This document shows positions 1 through 6,843 of a stretch of 29,823 nucleotides of DNA, piece by piece (the stretch's first letter is position 1; the number at the start of each line of letters is the position of its first letter). Under the pieces are notes generated by a model. It did not search any database, was not told where the DNA came from, and saw nothing but the letters and a program-made list of their open reading frames with translations. The stretch covers positions 1 through 29,823 of the forward strand of contig CALKHP010000037.1 in NCBI GenBank assembly GCA_937988775.1, given 5' to 3'. Both the position numbers and the translations under genes were made by a program. Origin of the DNA: an uncultured Alphaproteobacteria bacterium. GTDB taxonomy: Bacteria > Pseudomonadota > Alphaproteobacteria > Rhizobiales > Beijerinckiaceae.

Positions 1-575
1 TGGCGCGCCTCTTCGGCGACGCGCCAGGCATAGACGCCGATGAAGGCGAGGCCGAGCAGGATCGCCAGCCAGACGCCGGCGACATAGAGCAGCGGCAGGC
101 TGACCGGCTGGCCGGGGTGCCAGGGCAGCGGCAGGTGGAACTTGGCCAGGAAACTCGCGGCCCCAACGGCGAGCGCGCCGAGCAGCAGGGTGCGCAGCGG
201 CGACAGCGCGGTGGCCGAGATCATCACCGGCGCGAGGAACAGCAGCGCGAACGGATTCTCCAGCCCGCCGGTCAGGTAGAGGAGCGCCGCGAGTTGCAGC
301 GTGTCGTAGCCGAGCAGCACCGCGGCGGTGGAATCCTCGAGCCGCACGCTCACCGGGTAGCGCACCCTCAGCGACAGGTTCAGGAAGGCCGACAGCCCGA
401 TGATCACCAGGCAGGCCTCGATCGGCACGGTGAAACCGAGGCCGAAATGCACCACCATGATCGTGGTCGCCTGGCCCGCGACGGCGAGCCAGCGCAGGCG
501 CACGAGCGTCGCAAGGCGCAGCCGCCGCGCGTCGTCGGTATTGGGGGAGCCTAGCGTGGTTCTCGCAGCGGGCAT
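1..575 (-). CDS. regB: RegB/PrrB/ActS-family redox sensor histidine kinase, N-terminal membrane part (cut by window start)
   Basis: The reverse frame from ATG 575 stays open to the window edge and gives about 191 residues. Six membrane segments can be read (about residues 28-48, 51-71, 83-102, 108-122, 125-144, 158-186). The arginine/leucine start RLRWLAVAGQ is typical of RegB. Between segments 3 and 4 is GGLENPF (residues 103-109), which fits the GGxxNPF quinone-binding motif of RegB/PrrB/ActS. These kinases sense the redox state of the quinone pool and phosphorylate a RegA/ActR response regulator that controls respiration and related functions. The H-box and ATPase domain lie outside the window, so kinase activity is inferred. 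The gene diverges from phaZ. ATG 575 is preceded by a GAGAG stretch; no upstream ATG is in the same frame. The symbol follows the family; actS is the usual rhizobial name. Confidence 0.85.
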   Translation of the reverse strand, partial: MPAARTTLGSPNTDDARRLRLATLVRLRWLAVAGQATTIMVVHFGLGFTVPIEACLVIIGLSAFLNLSLRVRYPVSVRLEDSTAAVLLGYDTLQLAALLYLTGGLENPFALLFLAPVMISATALSPLRTLLLGALAVGAASFLAKFHLPLPWHPGQPVSLPLLYVAGVWLAILLGLAFIGVYAWRVAEEAR

Positions 576-656
576 GGTCGCTCTCGGCGCATTCAGCACT
601 CATCAACCTTTCAGTATTCCAATGTAAGTCCCGAAATGCTACACAACGCGCCTTCC

Positions 657-671
657 TTGTGCATCGCACAA
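657..671. promoter_or_regulatory. Perfect palindrome with TGC-N3-GCA core; candidate PhaR-type operator
   Basis: TTGTGC-ATC-GCACAA is a perfect inverted repeat with 6-base arms. It lies 43 bases before the PHB depolymerase start, in the gap shared with the divergent regB-like gene. PhaR repressors of PHB metabolism in alphaproteobacteria bind TGC-rich palindromes of the type CTGC-N3/4-GCAG, and the core here has the same TGC-N3-GCA form. PhaR binding is an inference from the core and the target gene. The rest of the 576-714 gap shows nothing else I can name. Confidence 0.45.
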
Positions 672-714
672 CCCCACGGCACGCCTGCCGGACCCGCGCG
701 GGAGCTCCACCCTC

Positions 715-2115
715 ATGAAGCGCAACTACTATTATCTCTACGATGCCGCGCACGCGGTGGTGGGTCCGGCGCGCGCCGCATCCGACATGATGCGGCTGTA
801 TTTCAAGAACCCGGTCAATCCGCTGTCGCATACGTTTTACGGCAAGAGCGTCGCCGCCGCCTGCGAAATGTTCGAGCGCTCGACGCGCCGCTACGGCAAG
901 CCGGCCTTCAATCTCGGCCATACGGAGATCGACGGCAAGACGGTGACGGTCAGCGAGCAGGTGGTGTGGAGCAGGCCGTTCTGCCAGTTGATCCATTTCA
1001 GCCGGGCGCTGCCGGCGCGCACGCCGCGCCAGCCACGCCTGCTGATCGTGGCACCGATGTCGGGCCATTACGCGACGCTGCTGCGCGGCACGGTCGAGGC
1101 CTTCCTGCCGACGCATGAGGTGTACATCACCGATTGGGTCGATGCGCGGCTCGTCGCGCTCAGCGAGGGCCGCTTCGGCCTCGACGACTATATCGACTAC
1201 ATGATCGCCATGATGCACCATCTCGGCCCCGAGACGCATGTGCTGGCGGTATGCCAGCCGGCGGTGCCGGTCGCCGCGGCGGTCGCGCGCATGGAAGCCG
1301 AGAACGATCCGGACATCCCGCGCTCGATGATCCTGATGGGCGGGCCGATCGACACGCGCAAGAGCCCGACCGCCGTCAACCGGCTCGCCGAGGAGCGCGG
1401 CATCAAGTGGTTCGAGGAGAACTGCATCGTCACCGTGCCGTTCCCGCATCCGGGCGTGATGCGGGCGGTCTATCCCGGCTTCCTGCAATTATCCGGCTTC
1501 ATGGCGATGAATATCGACCGCCATGTCGAGGCCCATCTCGAAATGTTCCAGCACCTCGTGCAGGGCGATGGCGAATCAGCCGAGAAACAGCGCGAGTTCT
1601 ACGACGAGTATCTCGCGGTGATGGACATGACGGCGGAATTCTACCTCGAAACCGTCGACACGGTGTTCGTGCGCCATGCCCTGCCGAAGGGCGAGATGCT
1701 GTATCGCGGCAAGCCGGTCGATCTCGGGCAGGTCCGCAACGTGGCGCTGATGACGGTCGAGGGCGAGAAGGACGATATTTCCGGCGTCGGCCAGACCAAG
1801 GCGACGCATGACCTGTGCGTCAACCTGCCGAAGGACATGCAACTCTACCATCTCCAGAAGGGCGTCGGCCATTACGGCGTGTTCAACGGCTCGCGCTTCC
1901 GGCGCGAGATCGCGCCCGCCATCACCGCCTTCACCTATCAGCATGACGGACGCGGCAGTCGGGCGCCGGCGGAAGGCGGCAATATCGTGCCGCTGCGCAA
2001 TGTGGTTGAGCCTGCGGCTACAGCGCCGGCTCCGGCTGCCAAGCCCGAAGCCGGCAAGCCGAGGCGGCGCCGGGGCACGGGTGCCGGCGGGAAGCCCCAT
2101 CCCCAGGCCTCGTGA
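715..2115 (+). CDS. phaZ: Intracellular poly(3-hydroxybutyrate) depolymerase, PhaZ type
   Basis: This 466-residue protein matches the intracellular PHB depolymerase family that mobilises native storage granules in the cytoplasm. It has an alpha/beta-hydrolase layout with a cysteine nucleophile in AVCQPAVP (Cys180), as in Ralstonia-type PhaZ, instead of the lipase-box serine. Likely partners are an Asp in EGEKDD (353 or 354) and His386 in GVGHYGVFNG. The N-terminus YYYLYDAAH and the segment HEVYITDWVDAR are also family features. There is no signal peptide, which fits an intracellular enzyme. The last 55 or so residues form a Pro/Ala/Lys/Arg-rich tail beyond the usual end of the hydrolase fold. 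A TGC-N3-GCA palindrome sits just upstream. Start ATG 715 is preceded by GGGAGC. The substrate is inferred from family; related enzymes prefer short-chain PHA. Confidence 0.93.
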   Translation: MKRNYYYLYDAAHAVVGPARAASDMMRLYFKNPVNPLSHTFYGKSVAAACEMFERSTRRYGKPAFNLGHTEIDGKTVTVSEQVVWSRPFCQLIHFSRALPARTPRQPRLLIVAPMSGHYATLLRGTVEAFLPTHEVYITDWVDARLVALSEGRFGLDDYIDYMIAMMHHLGPETHVLAVCQPAVPVAAAVARMEAENDPDIPRSMILMGGPIDTRKSPTAVNRLAEERGIKWFEENCIVTVPFPHPGVMRAVYPGFLQLSGFMAMNIDRHVEAHLEMFQHLVQGDGESAEKQREFYDEYLAVMDMTAEFYLETVDTVFVRHALPKGEMLYRGKPVDLGQVRNVALMTVEGEKDDISGVGQTKATHDLCVNLPKDMQLYHLQKGVGHYGVFNGSRFRREIAPAITAFTYQHDGRGSRAPAEGGNIVPLRNVVEPAATAPAPAAKPEAGKPRRRRGTGAGGKPHPQAS

Positions 2116-2163
2116 TGCTGTGACAAGCGCTCGAATACGGCTGATCGGACGCGAGAATCGCAC

Positions 2164-2215
2164 TAGATCGTTTCTCGTTTTGATGAAATCATCAAAACGA
2201 GATAAAAATGATCTA
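2164..2215. repeat. Large near-perfect intergenic palindrome
   Basis: The core arms at 2174-2185 and 2190-2201 (CTCGTTTTGATG and its exact complement) enclose a 4-base AAAT loop. Outer segments TAGATC and GATCTA extend the pairing to about 52 bases. The element is AT-rich against very GC-rich surroundings and lies just after phaZ. It could end phaZ transcription or act as a mobile-type repeat. It resembles intergenic palindromes of Hyphomicrobiales genomes. Confidence 0.8.
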
Positions 2216-2226
2216 AATCATATAAT

Positions 2227-2279
2227 TAGAGCATTTCTCCCGCAGAAACCCGGTAGCCACTTTTCTGCGAAATGCTCTA
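2227..2279. repeat. Second intergenic palindrome (TAGAGCATTTC type)
   Basis: Outer arms TAGAGCATTTC (2227-2237) and its exact complement (2269-2279) enclose inner arms CGCAGAAA (2241-2248) and TTTCTGCG (2262-2269). The loop contains ACCCGGTAGCCAC. Elements of the form TAGAGCATTT...AAATGCTCTA with an ACCGGTA-CCACTTTT core are, from memory, common between genes in Bradyrhizobium- and Bosea-like genomes. It ends 10 bases before the start chosen for the next gene. Confidence 0.8.
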
Positions 2280-2289
2280 TCCTGCCGTG

Positions 2290-3057
2290 ATGCTGCGCAA
2301 CCTGTTCAAGACAGCCATGCCGCCGGCCGAACAGTGGCTCTCGGTCGCCCATGACGGGCGCGAGATGAAGGTGCGGCTGCGCCCGAGCGCGCGGGCACGC
2401 CGTTTCACGTTGCGCGTCAAGGTGGCGGAAGACGCCATCGTGCTGACCATGCCGGCGCGCGGCAGCCTGCGGGCGGCGCAGGATTTCGCCGATCGCTATG
2501 CCGGCTGGATCGCCAGCCGGCTGACCCGCCTGCCCGAGCCGGTGCCGCTGCAGGCAGGCGACGTGCTGCCGCTGCATGGACGCGAGCACATCATCGTCCA
2601 TCGCCCGGGCGTACGCGGCACGGTGTGGATCGAGGAGGAGGCAGGCGGGACGCCGCGCCTCGCCGTCGCCGGACAGACCGAGCATGTGCCGCGCCGCGTG
2701 CTCGACTATCTGCGCCGCAGCGCGCGCCAGGAACTGGAACAGGCGGCAACCCGGCACGCGGCGACGCTCGGCGTGACGCTGAAGCGCATCAGCATCAAGG
2801 ATACGGCGAGCCGCTGGGGCTCGTGCAGCAGCACCGGCAACCTGTCGTTTTCCTGGCGGCTGATCCTGGCGCCCCCCTTCGTGCTGAACTACCTCGCGGC
2901 GCATGAAGTGGCGCACCGTATCGAGATGAACCATTCGGCGCGCTTCTGGTCCGTGGTGCGCCGGCTCGATCCAGACATGGACGCGGCCGAGCTGTGGCTG
3001 AAACGCCACGGCAGCACACTCTACCGCTACGGCCCGCGAAACCGGTCGACATCGTAA
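2290..3057 (+). CDS. YgjP-like zinc metallopeptidase (DUF45/M48 superfamily)
   Basis: The 255-residue protein has the signature of the YgjP/DUF45 family: SRWGSCSS-x-GNLSFSWRLI (around residues 164-182), then HEVAH (205-209) and NHS (214-216). The two histidines and Glu of HExxH, plus the following NHS, should bind zinc and activate water. No signal peptide is visible, so it is probably cytoplasmic. The true substrate of this family is not established. The frame is also open from an ATG at 2272, but that codon lies inside the upstream palindrome, so ATG 2290 (MLRNLFKTAMP) is preferred. The MFS gene begins 27 bases later on the same strand, so the two may share a transcript. Confidence 0.85.
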   Translation: MLRNLFKTAMPPAEQWLSVAHDGREMKVRLRPSARARRFTLRVKVAEDAIVLTMPARGSLRAAQDFADRYAGWIASRLTRLPEPVPLQAGDVLPLHGREHIIVHRPGVRGTVWIEEEAGGTPRLAVAGQTEHVPRRVLDYLRRSARQELEQAATRHAATLGVTLKRISIKDTASRWGSCSSTGNLSFSWRLILAPPFVLNYLAAHEVAHRIEMNHSARFWSVVRRLDPDMDAAELWLKRHGSTLYRYGPRNRSTS

Positions 3058-3084
3058 GCGCCAGAGGCTCTACAGCCTGCCACG

Positions 3085-4275
3085 ATGCTGCGCCCCGACA
3101 CTCTCGCGATGACGGCCATGCTGGCGCTGCTGACGGCGCTCGGGCCGCTGTCGACCGATCTCTACCTGCCGTCGCTGCCGAGCATCGCGCGCGATTTCGC
3201 CACCGGCACCGCCGAGGTGCAGTTCACGCTGTCGGTATTCCTGTTCGGCTTCGCCTTCGGGCAGATCTTCTACGGGCCGCTCGCCGACCGGCTCGGCCGC
3301 AAGCCGGTGCTGCTCGGCGGGCTCGCACTGTTCCTGCTCGCCAGCATCATGTGCGCCAGGGCCAGCTCGATCGAGATGCTGATCGCCGGGCGCTTCCTGC
3401 AGGCGCTGGGCGGCTCCGGCCCGATCGTGCTCGGGCGCGCCATGGTGCGCGACCTGTACGAGGGGCCGCGCGCCGGGCGCGAACTGGCGCGCATGGGCAT
3501 GATCATGGGGCTGGTGCCGGCTTTCGCGCCGCTGATCGGCAGCGCCATCGAGAGCTGGCTCGATTGGCGCTGGTGCTTCTGGCTGTGCACGGTGTTCGCG
3601 TTTGGCCTCGCTTTCGTCGCGATCACCCGCCTGCCCGAGACATTGCGGCGTCACGCAGCCCATCCGGCCTCGCTCAAGGGCTATCTCGGCAGTTTCCGCA
3701 TCCTGAGCGCGGACCCGCGTTTTCAGGCCTATGTCGCGCTGGTGGCGCTCGCCTATGCCGGGCTGTTCAGCTTCATCTCCGGCTCGTCCTTCCTGCTGCA
3801 GGAGAGCTACCATCTCGGCCCGCGCGGCTTTGCCGGCTCGTTCAGCCTGATGGTGGTCGGCTATATCAGCGGCACCATCGCCGCGCAGCGCCTCGTCGAC
3901 CGGCGCGGCCTCGACGGCGTGATCGGCCTCGGCGTCGCCAGCCTGGCGCTTGGCGGCGTGCTGATGACCGGATTGACCCTGATCGGCACCGGCTCGTCGC
4001 TGGAGATCACCGTGCCGATGATGCTCTATGCCTTCGGCGTCGGGCTGACCATGCCGCAGGGCCAGGCGGCGGCGATGATGCCGTTCCCCGAACGCGCCGG
4101 CGCTGCCTCCTCGCTGCTCGGGCTGGTGCAGATGTCGCTCGCCGGCGTGGTCGGCGTCGCGGTCGGCAACACGGTCGGCCTCGGGCGCTGGCCGCTGCCG
4201 CTGGCGATCGCGCTATCCGGCCTCGCGGCCTTCGCGATCTTCCACGCCTCGGCGAGATTGCGCGCGGCCCGGTAG
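3085..4275 (+). CDS. Bcr/CflA-family multidrug efflux MFS transporter
   Basis: This 396-residue protein has about 12 hydrophobic segments. Its N-terminus TALGPLSTDLYLPSLP is the hallmark of the Bcr/CflA (bicyclomycin/chloramphenicol, DHA1) drug:proton antiporters. MFS motif A appears as GPLADRLGRKP (residues 64-74) in the loop between segments 2 and 3. The end of the first half carries the RLPETL sequence common in this family. It should reside in the inner membrane and export small hydrophobic compounds; the actual substrate cannot be read from sequence. The gene follows the YgjP-like gene after 27 bases. ATG 3085 is the first start that gives a complete first membrane helix. Confidence 0.9.
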   Translation: MLRPDTLAMTAMLALLTALGPLSTDLYLPSLPSIARDFATGTAEVQFTLSVFLFGFAFGQIFYGPLADRLGRKPVLLGGLALFLLASIMCARASSIEMLIAGRFLQALGGSGPIVLGRAMVRDLYEGPRAGRELARMGMIMGLVPAFAPLIGSAIESWLDWRWCFWLCTVFAFGLAFVAITRLPETLRRHAAHPASLKGYLGSFRILSADPRFQAYVALVALAYAGLFSFISGSSFLLQESYHLGPRGFAGSFSLMVVGYISGTIAAQRLVDRRGLDGVIGLGVASLALGGVLMTGLTLIGTGSSLEITVPMMLYAFGVGLTMPQGQAAAMMPFPERAGAASSLLGLVQMSLAGVVGVAVGNTVGLGRWPLPLAIALSGLAAFAIFHASARLRAAR

Positions 4276-4285
4276 GACTTGCCTT

Positions 4286-4358
4286 GCCCCGGCCTTGAGC
4301 CAGGGCCCAGACCGGTGCGAGCGCCGGAAAGGGCTGGGTCCCGGATCAAGTCCGGGAC
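4286..4358. repeat. Pair of short hairpins with CTTGA / TCAAG loops
   Basis: The first hairpin spans 4286-4306, with arms GCCCCGGC and GCCAGGGC (one mismatch) and loop CTTGA. The second spans 4338-4358, with perfect 8-base arms GTCCCGGA and TCCGGGAC and loop TCAAG. They lie between the convergent ends of the MFS gene and the class A PBP gene. Similar hairpins recur near 10592 and 13968-14169. They could act as bidirectional transcription stops. Confidence 0.75.
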
Positions 4359-4374
4359 AAGACTGCACCGACGC

Positions 4375-4399
4375 GGGACCGCTCTACCAGCTAAGTCCC
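4375..4399 (-). other. Hairpin resembling a degenerate tRNA 5' segment
   Basis: Read on the minus strand, GGGAC...GTCCC forms a 5-base stem around TTAGCTGGTAGAGCG. The phrase AGCTGGTAGAGCG is the usual D-arm sequence of bacterial tRNAs, but the CAG/AGCTC portion of the D stem is missing and no anticodon or T arm follows. It overlaps the stop codon of the PBP gene. It is either a decayed tRNA fragment or a chance hairpin that ends transcription. Confidence 0.3.
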
Positions 4400-6696
4400 T
4401 ACCCCCCGATCAGCCGTTCCAGAAAGCTCTTGTCGCTGCCGCTCGGGCCAGCGGCGCGCGGCACGTTGCGTGGCGGCAGCAGGGTCTGGGGTTGCGCCTG
4501 ATTGGCCGCCATCGGCGTCTCGGCCGGCGGGGCTTCGCCGCTTGGCCGCCAGCCGATGCCGGGCAGCGGCATCGGCTGCACGCCGCGATGGGCGGCCTGC
4601 ATGAAATGGCTCCACACCTCGGCCGGCAGGCTGCCGCCGGTGACGCGTTTGGTCGGCGCGCCGTCATCGTTGCCGAGCCAGACCACGGCCGTCAGGTAGG
4701 GCGTGTAGCCGACGAACCAGGCATCCTTGTAATCCTGCGTCGTGCCGGTCTTGCCGGCCGGCTCCCAGCCCGGTAGTTGCGCCCGCTTGCCGGTGCCCCA
4801 GGCGATGGTCTGGCGCAGCATGGTGTTCATCATCGCGACCTGCTCGGGCTGCACCACGCGGCCGAGATTGATCGGCGCGCGCCGGTAGATCGCCTTGCCG
4901 TCGGCGGTCTTCACCTCGGCGATGACATGGGGCACCACGCCGATGCCGCCATTGGCGAAGGCGCTGAAGGCGGTCGCCATCTCGAGCGGCGTCACTTCCG
5001 AGGTGCCGAGCGCGATCGAGACATTGGGCTGGAGCGCCGAATTGATGCCGAGGCGCTGCGCCGTGCGGATCACGGCGCGCGGCGTGAACTGCTGGACGAG
5101 CCGCACCACCGGCGTGTTCAGCGACATCGCCACGGCGCGGATCATCGAGATCTGGCCGAAATACTTGTTGCGCGTGTAGTTCTCCGGGCGCCAACCCTTG
5201 ATGTTGATCGGCGCGTCGGTCAGCAGCGTGTCCGGCGTCATGCCGTGCTCGAGCGCCGTCAGGTAGACGAAGGGCTTGAAGCTCGAACCTGGTTGGCGAT
5301 GCGCGTTGACGACGCGGTTGAACTGGCTGTCGGCATAGTTGCGGCCGCCGATCAGCGCCTTGACGGCGCCATCGGGCGCCATGGCGACGAGCGCGCCCTG
5401 CGAGACCTTGGCCTTGGCGCCCTTCTGGTCGATCTCGTCGACGACGGCGCGCTCGGCGGCCGCCTGCATCGCCGGGCTGACCGTGGTGCGCACGACGATG
5501 TCGTGATCGATCTTGCCGACATAATCGTCGAGCACGTCCATGACCCAGTCGGCGACGTAGTTGGCCGAGCCCGCACCGGCCGGGCGCCTGGTGCGCGCCG
5601 GCTCGGCGAGCGTCATCTTCGCCATCTTGTCGGTGATGAAGCCCTGGGCTTCCATCGCGGCGACGACCTGGGCGGCGCGCGCCGCCGCGCCCTTCGGATT
5701 GCGGTTGGGCGCCAGCCGCGAGGGCGCCTGCACGAGGCCGCCGAGCATGGCGGCCTCGGCGAGCGTCACGTTGCGGGCCGACTTGTTGAAATAGCGATGC
5801 GCCGCCGCCTCGACGCCATAGGCGCCGGCGCCGAAATACACCCGATTGAGGTAGAGTTCGAGGATCTGGTCCTTGCTGTAGCGGCGCTCGAGCCACAGCG
5901 CCAGGATCGCCTCCTGGATCTTGCGCGACAGGGTGCGCTCCTGGGTCAGGAACAGGTTCTTGGCGAGCTGCTGCGTCAGGGTCGAGCCGCCCTGCGAGAT
6001 CTGGCCCGAGAGCACGAGATGCAGGAACGCCCGGCTCAGGCCGATCGGATCGATGCCGAAATGGCTGTAGAAGCGCCGGTCCTCGATGGCGATGAAGGCC
6101 TGCGGCAGGTATTTCGGCAAGTCCTTCAGCGACACGGTCTGGCCGCCGGTCTCGCCGCGATTGGCGAGCAGGGAACCGTCATCGGCGAGGATGGCGATAT
6201 TGGGCGGGCGCTGCGGCACGGTGATCTTGTCGATCGGCGGCAGCTTGGTGACGTTGTAGGCGACGACGCCGCCGACGGCGATCAGGCACCACAGGCCCAG
6301 CACCGTCGTCCAGTAGGCGAGACGCCCGAACCAGCTGCGGCGCTTGCGGCCGCCTCCCGACCTCCGGCCGCCGGAACCGCCGCCACCGCCGGAGCCCTTG
6401 CCGCCGGAGCCCTTGCCGCGAGAGGGCTTGCGGCCCCGCGCGGATGGCTGGTCTGCGGCTCTGCGGGCTCGGGCCATGCCTTCCTCTCCTGCCGTGTCTC
6501 CCGCTGCGACGGCAGGGGTCTCCCGCTCGCGGCGGGCCTCGAGGGTCGGCTCGAAGGTCGGAGCCCGGCGCTGGCCGCGCACCGCGCGCGCCCGGCCGAG
6601 GCCCGGCACGGCCCGGTCGTCGGCGCTGAGGCGGAAATCGCTGCCGCTTTCCTGCCCGCCCGCGAAGCTCGGCTCCTTGCGCTCGCCCCGACCCAT
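4399..6696 (-). CDS. Class A penicillin-binding protein 1A family (bifunctional glycosyltransferase/transpeptidase)
   Basis: This protein of about 765 residues polymerises glycan strands and cross-links peptides in the periplasm. It has a long basic, Gly/Ser/Arg-rich cytoplasmic N-terminus, one membrane anchor near residues 127-148, and a GT51 domain with EDRRFYSHFGID (catalytic Glu about 205), QGGSTLTQQLAKN and RKIQEAILALWLE. The transpeptidase domain has SSFK (Ser about 461), SLN and KTGTT. The start is uncertain. ATG 6696 gives MGRGERKEPSF and keeps FRLSADDRA, which looks conserved in related PBPs. ATG 6705 lies three bases after GGAGG. ATG 6477 has an excellent GAGG-AAGGC-ATG site and would give 692 residues. 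All keep both catalytic domains. The tail is Pro/Ala-rich. Confidence 0.92.
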   Translation of the reverse strand: MGRGERKEPSFAGGQESGSDFRLSADDRAVPGLGRARAVRGQRRAPTFEPTLEARRERETPAVAAGDTAGEEGMARARRAADQPSARGRKPSRGKGSGGKGSGGGGGSGGRRSGGGRKRRSWFGRLAYWTTVLGLWCLIAVGGVVAYNVTKLPPIDKITVPQRPPNIAILADDGSLLANRGETGGQTVSLKDLPKYLPQAFIAIEDRRFYSHFGIDPIGLSRAFLHLVLSGQISQGGSTLTQQLAKNLFLTQERTLSRKIQEAILALWLERRYSKDQILELYLNRVYFGAGAYGVEAAAHRYFNKSARNVTLAEAAMLGGLVQAPSRLAPNRNPKGAAARAAQVVAAMEAQGFITDKMAKMTLAEPARTRRPAGAGSANYVADWVMDVLDDYVGKIDHDIVVRTTVSPAMQAAAERAVVDEIDQKGAKAKVSQGALVAMAPDGAVKALIGGRNYADSQFNRVVNAHRQPGSSFKPFVYLTALEHGMTPDTLLTDAPINIKGWRPENYTRNKYFGQISMIRAVAMSLNTPVVRLVQQFTPRAVIRTAQRLGINSALQPNVSIALGTSEVTPLEMATAFSAFANGGIGVVPHVIAEVKTADGKAIYRRAPINLGRVVQPEQVAMMNTMLRQTIAWGTGKRAQLPGWEPAGKTGTTQDYKDAWFVGYTPYLTAVVWLGNDDGAPTKRVTGGSLPAEVWSHFMQAAHRGVQPMPLPGIGWRPSGEAPPAETPMAANQAQPQTLLPPRNVPRAAGPSGSDKSFLERLIGG

Positions 6697-6843
6697 TGTC
6701 CGCATGTTCCTCCGCACTTTGCCGCTACCGCCGCGCCTCGTGCTGCAAGAATCCACCGTAAATAAGGCGGATTAAGACGGCGTTAGCATTGATGGCCGTG
6801 GGTGTTGCCCGCTTGCACGGGCCGCAGGCCCCCGTTTGGGCGC

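Noticed and set aside
117..554. Plus-strand open frame of 145 codons
   Set aside because: It is the complement of the RegB-like gene; its Arg/Gln/Glu-rich, repeat-free composition is typical of GC-rich antisense frames, while the minus frame shows six membrane helices and GGLENPF.
4777..6765. Long plus-strand frame of 662 codons opposite the PBP gene
   Set aside because: The minus frame has all glycosyltransferase and transpeptidase motifs. The plus frame is Arg/Asp/His-rich with no recognisable domain, as expected from codon bias in GC-rich DNA.
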